Below, piece by piece: positions 6,165-9,773 of a stretch of 9,773 nt of DNA. The stretch is from positions 1-9,773 of the forward strand of contig QHYO01000398.1 of assembly GCA_003224135.1 (NCBI GenBank). Direction: 5' to 3'. The notes below the pieces were generated by a model. It did no database searches. It worked only from the letters and a program-made list of their open reading frames with translations, and was not told the origin of the DNA. The DNA is from Acidobacteriota bacterium (GTDB lineage: Bacteria > Acidobacteriota > Terriglobia > Acidiferrales > UBA7541). The translations under genes were made by a program, and so were the position numbers. Within the stretch, counting starts at the first letter, position 1. Each line of letters begins with the position of its first letter.

Positions 6165-7799
6165 TCAGTCCGTGGGATTGCGAGGAAACTTGAAGTACGG
6201 AAGCCTTACGCTGCTGATCGAAATCTGGTCGGCGCGGAGGGCCGCCGGTGCTTCGAAGCCTTTTGTGCCGGCGCTCGTCACAAAGTCATCCTGATCGACG
6301 CCATCACCGCTAACGCCGAGGCCACCGACAAGTACTCCATTGCGGTACAAGCCGGCGCTTCCCGGAAAAAACACGATGCCACTCTTCTTATCGTCTGCTG
6401 CGCCACTCTGAAAGCCTTGCGTGCAAGGATTTGCTGTATCGGCCGCATATAAATTGAAAAAGGGGCCGGGACTTGTCCCATCAATTCCCGGAGGAAACAG
6501 CGGCATCGCACCAAAGCTGATCGTGCGGTTGGTTACGGCCGTTCCTGCCGGGACCTGATTCAAATCTGCGGCAAGCCGCGTATTACCATTGAAGTACACC
6601 ATATTCCGCGCCTTCGTTGCCGCCACATCGATGCTGAACACGGTGGAATCCGGCATACGCCGAAGCCCAATGATTCTGCCATCCAGGTCCGCTACAGCGA
6701 TCACCATCCTCGTCCGCGAGCCCTCGGGCAGCCGAATTGCTGCGCGCGTCAGGTTCGCTTCCGCTTCGGCATTTCCAAGAATCGTGGCCACATCCGCTGC
6801 GGACAAGCCACCCGACCCCGCCGCTGGCGTGACCAGGTCGCCTTCCGCCGGCGTTCCGGTTCCGTCGGCGGCCGCGACGAACCATGTCCCGCCTGTCGCT
6901 GTGCCGGTGCCGGCACCGGCTGGCGGACTGGTATGATCAATTGCGGGCAGTACCACGCCTCCCAGAAAAACCGCCCCCGGCGGGGGCAGATGGGAGAAAA
7001 AATCGCCGAATCCCGTGGACGTTGCACCCCTGAACGCCGCATATTCCGCAAGGTCGATCGGAACTCCTGTCACTCCGATTCCTCCTACCAGCACATTGCC
7101 CCGATAAATTGGGATACCTCCCGGATTGACGGTGTTGGGATCTGAATCGTTCGTGTCTTTCTTGCCGGTCATGATTCCAAGAGCTTTCACGCCACTGACC
7201 GGCTTTGCGGGTTTGAACCCATTTCCCTCCAGCTCTGCGGAGAGCGTGCAGCCTCGATTGGTGTTCTCGATCCCATAAAGATCGGCGGGTGGTTGGTTCA
7301 TCACCCCGGGCGGCAGATGAATCCCGCTGATGAAACGCACTGTACGTGATGTCAGCGGTGCCTGGTTGTTGCTAAAATATGCTCCCGTTCGCGCCAGCGC
7401 CACGGCCACATCGTTTGCATCTTCCATAAGGGAGAAGTTGCCCCTCGCCAAGCTGGGCGCATTCGGCTTTCGAAAAACGCCCAAAACTTTTCCTTGCCGG
7501 TCTACGACCGCGATGACCATCGTATCCGCTGAGGCTGCCGCCGCAGCTGTAGCGATCTGGGTAACTTCCGCCTGCGTGAGCGGCTGAAACGCGGGTGTCG
7601 GAGGTGGAGGCAGGATCACGCCGCTGCTGCCGCCTCCGCAACCCACCAGCAACAGCGCCAGCGCTCCGGCCATCCCGAGCATAAGAGCGACGCCCAGGAC
7701 GAGGATTCTCTTCCGCCGGTCGAGCGCGCGATGCGAAGCCACCGGCTTACGCAGAGTTCGAAGCTTTTGCACGGAATAGGCCACATATGTTCGTAACAT
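6165..7799 (-). CDS. Secreted lipoprotein with two HbpS/GlcG-like (heme-binding) modules
   Basis: The predicted precursor has 544 residues. A long basic N-terminus (1-31) leads to a hydrophobic segment (32-53) and a lipobox LVGC with the lipidated Cys at 54, then Gly/Ser and a proline-rich linker, so it is an envelope lipoprotein. The body is an internal duplication. Module A (about 74-258) and module B (about 332-523) each have a helix starting L-[ST]-x-A-[DE]-V, a strand MVIAV-x-D-x-x-G-[KR] (94-104 and 365-375), a conserved N/T-R-T strand, a P-P-G turn, a Tyr followed 8-9 residues later by Cys (C184, C459), and a closing Y-R-x-x-V-L-V-G-G-[IL]-G-V-[ST]-G (232-245 and 485-498). The fold family is HbpS/GlcG (PF03928, often annotated heme-binding), normally about 130-140 residues; both modules carry extra loops. 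Heme binding is inferred from the family only. The gene stands alone, divergent from the outer-membrane gene at 7994. Confidence 0.88.
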   Translation of the reverse strand: MLRTYVAYSVQKLRTLRKPVASHRALDRRKRILVLGVALMLGMAGALALLLVGCGGGSSGVILPPPPTPAFQPLTQAEVTQIATAAAAASADTMVIAVVDRQGKVLGVFRKPNAPSLARGNFSLMEDANDVAVALARTGAYFSNNQAPLTSRTVRFISGIHLPPGVMNQPPADLYGIENTNRGCTLSAELEGNGFKPAKPVSGVKALGIMTGKKDTNDSDPNTVNPGGIPIYRGNVLVGGIGVTGVPIDLAEYAAFRGATSTGFGDFFSHLPPPGAVFLGGVVLPAIDHTSPPAGAGTGTATGGTWFVAAADGTGTPAEGDLVTPAAGSGGLSAADVATILGNAEAEANLTRAAIRLPEGSRTRMVIAVADLDGRIIGLRRMPDSTVFSIDVAATKARNMVYFNGNTRLAADLNQVPAGTAVTNRTISFGAMPLFPPGIDGTSPGPFFNLYAADTANPCTQGFQSGAADDKKSGIVFFPGSAGLYRNGVLVGGLGVSGDGVDQDDFVTSAGTKGFEAPAALRADQISISSVRLPYFKFPRNPTD

Positions 7800-7850
7800 A
7801 ACGGCCGCAGAGCCCTCAATCGTCGCGCAATCGCCTGCCGCGAATGAGTG

Positions 7851-7886
7851 AACGACTTTTGCCGGCGAGTCAGTCGTTATCGACTG
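7851..7886. repeat. Two overlapping inverted repeats in the divergent control region
   Basis: CAGTCG (7871-7876) and CGACTG (7881-7886) form a perfect 6-bp dyad with a 4-nt centre. AACGACT (7851-7857) and AGTCGTT (7872-7878) form a perfect 7-bp dyad with a 14-nt centre. They share the AGTCG block, so in RNA they could not form together; as DNA they give three copies of one CGACT-type half-site in alternating orientation. The rest of 7800-7993 shows no gene and no clear promoter for the plus-strand gene. Confidence 0.45.
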
Positions 7887-7904
7887 CTCTCACCTCTCTG
7901 TGAA
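7876..7904 (-). promoter_or_regulatory. Candidate sigma-70-type promoter of the lipoprotein gene
   Basis: On the minus strand TTCACA (7899-7904; 5 of 6 against TTGACA) is followed after exactly 17 nt by GATAAC (7876-7881; 4 of 6 against TATAAT). Transcription would start near 7869, giving a leader of about 70 nt before the ATG at 7799. The -10 hexamer lies inside a dyad (7871-7886), a common arrangement for a repressor site. The call rests on spacing and hexamer match alone. Confidence 0.4.
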
Positions 7905-7993
7905 AACCATTGCTCACCCTGCGCGCATGTTGTTAGCTTGCTGTTGATTTTCGTTTCCTTACGCCACACGGCGGCACTCATCAGGCATAACGT

Positions 7994-9355
7994 ATGCACA
8001 TAAACTCTATGTGTCTCAAGGGCCGATATCTCTGCCTTCGCCGCCGTTCGTGCCGGTTCGTGGTCTTGTTCGTAGTGAGCTTTTTGTTCATTCCATCCGT
8101 ATTTGCACAGGAAGCCCGACAATCGCGCGAAACTGGCGGTGCGATCCGTTTGCCGCGCCAGCAGGCTCAGACGAGTGCTGCTGTCGACGGTATCGTGCGC
8201 TCCATTCTCGCGGGTGGCTCGCAAGTTCCCGTGGCCGGCGCAATTCTTTCGTTGCGCAATATCAGCTCAAATCTGACCAGCGAGTCTTCCACAAATGCAG
8301 AGGGGGTGTTTCGTATTTTCCCCGTGGTTCCCGGCGATTACTATTTGAGCGTGCAAGCCAACGGCTATGCCGCGTTTGTGCTCGAAAAACTTGCGCTTCA
8401 CGCAAATGAAGTTGTCACGCTCGAAGTTTCGTTACCGGCGATTGCGTCCAGCGAACTACGATCCCGCCTGCCGCGACTGCCGGAACTGGGCGCGCCGCTT
8501 CCTTCTGAAGCCGCTGCATTGTCCGGCAACTATCGCGAATTTCGCCACCGTCTCGATTCCGACCCGAACTACGTTTTGAATCCTGCGGCAGAAAGCTTGC
8601 CTCCCGCCGCTGATGTGTTCGCGACAGTTCCTGATCGCTGGGCGCTCGACCAACCCGAATACAAACGCTACAGGTCGCAGGGCGAATACATTTACACGCG
8701 GCCTCGCTGGTATGACCCTTTCAATCGCAACAAGTTGAAAGGCGACGAACCGATTTGGCCTTCACGCTTAGGTCAACAGGTTTTCTTTAACCTGACTGCG
8801 ACCTCTGATACGACTTTCGATGCGCGCCGTGTGCCTTCCCCTAGCAACGTCAGTGCTGCAAATACCGGGAGCTCCACGTTCTTTGGCAGAGGAGAGCAAG
8901 AATTCGTCGACCAGACTTTGCGATTCAGTTTCGATCTGTTTCATGGCGACGCGTCGTTCAAGCCGGCGGACTGGCGTATTCGCATCACGCCGGAAATCAG
9001 CATCAATGATTTAAATGTTCGCGAACTGGGCATCGTCGGGCCAGACGTGCGAAGCGGCACCAACCGCTTCGACACTCACATCGGGTTGCAGGAAGCGTTC
9101 GCCGAAGTGAAGCTCCACGATATCGGCCCGAATTATGATTTCGTGAGCCTCCGTGCCGGCATCCAGCAATTCAACGCCGATTTTCGTGGCTTCCTTTTTG
9201 TTGACGAACAGCCCGCCGTTCGGATTTTCGGCGACTTCGACTCTGACAAGATTGAATACAACGCCGCATATTTTCAGTTTCTGGAAAAGAACACGGCAGG
9301 CCGTGCTCGGCAACATTTATGTGCAAGATTTTTTCTTCCCAGGCTACACCGCTGA
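7994..9355 (+). CDS. Outer-membrane barrel-type protein with N-terminal carboxypeptidase-regulatory-like domain; frame broken at its 3' end
   Basis: A signal peptide (basic stretch 16-21, hydrophobic 22-34, cleavage likely after VFA at 38) targets it for export. Residues about 64-150 form a CarboxypepD_reg-type beta-sandwich: VDGIVRS at the start, PVAGAILSLRN, a T-N-A-E-G-V-F-R-I-F-P turn, V-P-G-D-Y-Y-L-S-V and a G-Y-A-A-F strand. After a Pro/Ala-rich linker comes a long region of alternating polar and hydrophobic strands rich in aromatic and acidic residues (about 255-432), as in outer-membrane barrels. I see no TonB-plug motif, so this is not an ordinary TonB receptor; the substrate is unknown. 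The frame is good up to LEKNT (about 434) and then reads GRARQHLCARFFLPRLHR before a stop, which looks wrong; the expected protein continues one frame over. Start ATG 7994 has only a weak AGG upstream; ATG 8009 is an alternative. Confidence 0.8.
   Translation: MHINSMCLKGRYLCLRRRSCRFVVLFVVSFLFIPSVFAQEARQSRETGGAIRLPRQQAQTSAAVDGIVRSILAGGSQVPVAGAILSLRNISSNLTSESSTNAEGVFRIFPVVPGDYYLSVQANGYAAFVLEKLALHANEVVTLEVSLPAIASSELRSRLPRLPELGAPLPSEAAALSGNYREFRHRLDSDPNYVLNPAAESLPPAADVFATVPDRWALDQPEYKRYRSQGEYIYTRPRWYDPFNRNKLKGDEPIWPSRLGQQVFFNLTATSDTTFDARRVPSPSNVSAANTGSSTFFGRGEQEFVDQTLRFSFDLFHGDASFKPADWRIRITPEISINDLNVRELGIVGPDVRSGTNRFDTHIGLQEAFAEVKLHDIGPNYDFVSLRAGIQQFNADFRGFLFVDEQPAVRIFGDFDSDKIEYNAAYFQFLEKNTAGRARQHLCARFFLPRLHR
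9292..9305. other. Perfect hairpin at the frameshift point
   Basis: CACGGC (9292-9297) and GCCGTG (9300-9305) pair perfectly around AG. The reading frame of the outer-membrane gene changes within these bases. Dropping any one base of the centre, for example A9298, restores one frame reading N-T-A-A-V-L-G-N. A tight GC-rich hairpin is a known spot for sequencing or replication slips. Confidence 0.7.
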
Positions 9356-9773
9356 ATTTATCGCGGCGTGGAACAAAGACGACGCGACGATTCATTATGA
9401 CGACAACGGATTTCTTGTCCGGCCGGCACCGATAGGAAACGTCGTCAACCAGAATCCCGGAGCGGGCCCGATCCCGCACGGAATCCGCGTCGGCTACTTT
9501 GGCTGGCTTGGCAGTGGACACATCCGCCGCCTCAACGTCACACACGCTTTTTATCAAGCTGTCGGCGAGGACACGTTCAATCCTATCGCTGGACGTCCTG
9601 TAACCGTGAACGCGCAACTCGCCGCGGCGGAAGTTTCCTACGATCGCGATTGGGTTCGCTATCGCGTTTCCACTTTCTACACGAGCGGCGATGCAGATCC
9701 GCGCGACAGCCGCGCGCGCGGCTTCGACTCCATTCTCGACCTCGATTCGTTCGCAGGCGGACTGTTCAGCTTC
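9303..9773 (+). CDS. Frameshifted continuation of the outer-membrane barrel protein (runs off right edge)
   Basis: From GTG 9303 the frame stays open for 157 codons to the window end, with no stop. It reads VLGNIYVQDFFFPGYTAEF, then amphipathic segments such as IRVGYFGWLGSGHI, LNVTHAFYQAVGED and VSYDRDWVRYRVSTFYTSGD. These are the aromatic-girdled strands and turns of an outer-membrane barrel and continue the region upstream naturally. No ATG occurs in this frame here; GTG at 9303 or 9321 would be the only early starts, and no good ribosome site precedes them. I therefore regard it as the 3' part of the gene starting at 7994, separated by one extra base, and not as a gene of its own. Joined, the product exceeds 590 residues and continues past the edge. 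Confidence 0.75.
   Translation, partial: MLGNIYVQDFFFPGYTAEFIAAWNKDDATIHYDDNGFLVRPAPIGNVVNQNPGAGPIPHGIRVGYFGWLGSGHIRRLNVTHAFYQAVGEDTFNPIAGRPVTVNAQLAAAEVSYDRDWVRYRVSTFYTSGDADPRDSRARGFDSILDLDSFAGGLFSF

Noticed and set aside
9171..9617. Minus-strand open frame of 148 codons across the frameshift
   Set aside because: The plus strand is coherent barrel sequence on both sides of the break. The antisense product is Arg/Ser-rich with no recognisable motif.

Overview
The window looks like a chromosomal piece from a Gram-negative soil-type bacterium, most likely an acidobacterium. That placement is inference. It rests on an SMC protein with a long insertion in its head domain, an outer-membrane protein that starts with a carboxypeptidase-regulatory-like domain, a lipoprotein built from two HbpS/GlcG-type modules, and two-component genes of a style common in that phylum. 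No marker gene in the window settles it. I found no rRNA, tRNA, CRISPR array, transposase or phage gene.

All genes from the left edge to about 7.8 kb lie on the minus strand; one gene at the right end lies on the plus strand. From left to right: (i) the N-terminal third of the chromosome-partitioning ATPase SMC (1-714, cut by the window edge), with a hairpin in its leader; (ii) a gene-free stretch (715-1057) holding that leader and a probable intrinsic terminator for the next unit; (iii) a four-gene minus-strand unit (1058-5960). In transcription order the unit is a membrane CHASE3-PAS-PAS histidine kinase, a stand-alone Rcp1-like receiver, a REC-HisKA-HATPase-REC hybrid kinase and a class I SAM-dependent methyltransferase; (iv) a secreted lipoprotein with two HbpS/GlcG-like modules (6165-7799); (v) a divergent control region (7800-7993); (vi) an outer-membrane barrel-type protein (7994 to the right edge) whose reading frame is broken at about 9298.

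The signalling genes are tightly packed (26 nt, then directly adjacent, then 35 nt) and read as a phosphorelay. The membrane kinase senses something in the periplasm and passes phosphate to the small receiver. The hybrid kinase has its own input and output receivers. None of the three carries a DNA-binding or cyclic-nucleotide output domain, so the final effector lies elsewhere or acts by protein-protein contact.

Points most worth checking: an in-frame amber codon at the third position of what looks like the ancestral receiver start; a single-base frameshift sitting inside a perfect hairpin in the outer-membrane protein gene; a promoter whose -10 element lies inside a dyad between the divergent envelope genes; the internal duplication in the lipoprotein; and the SMC head insertion. 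I did not find a clearly new defence or mobile system.
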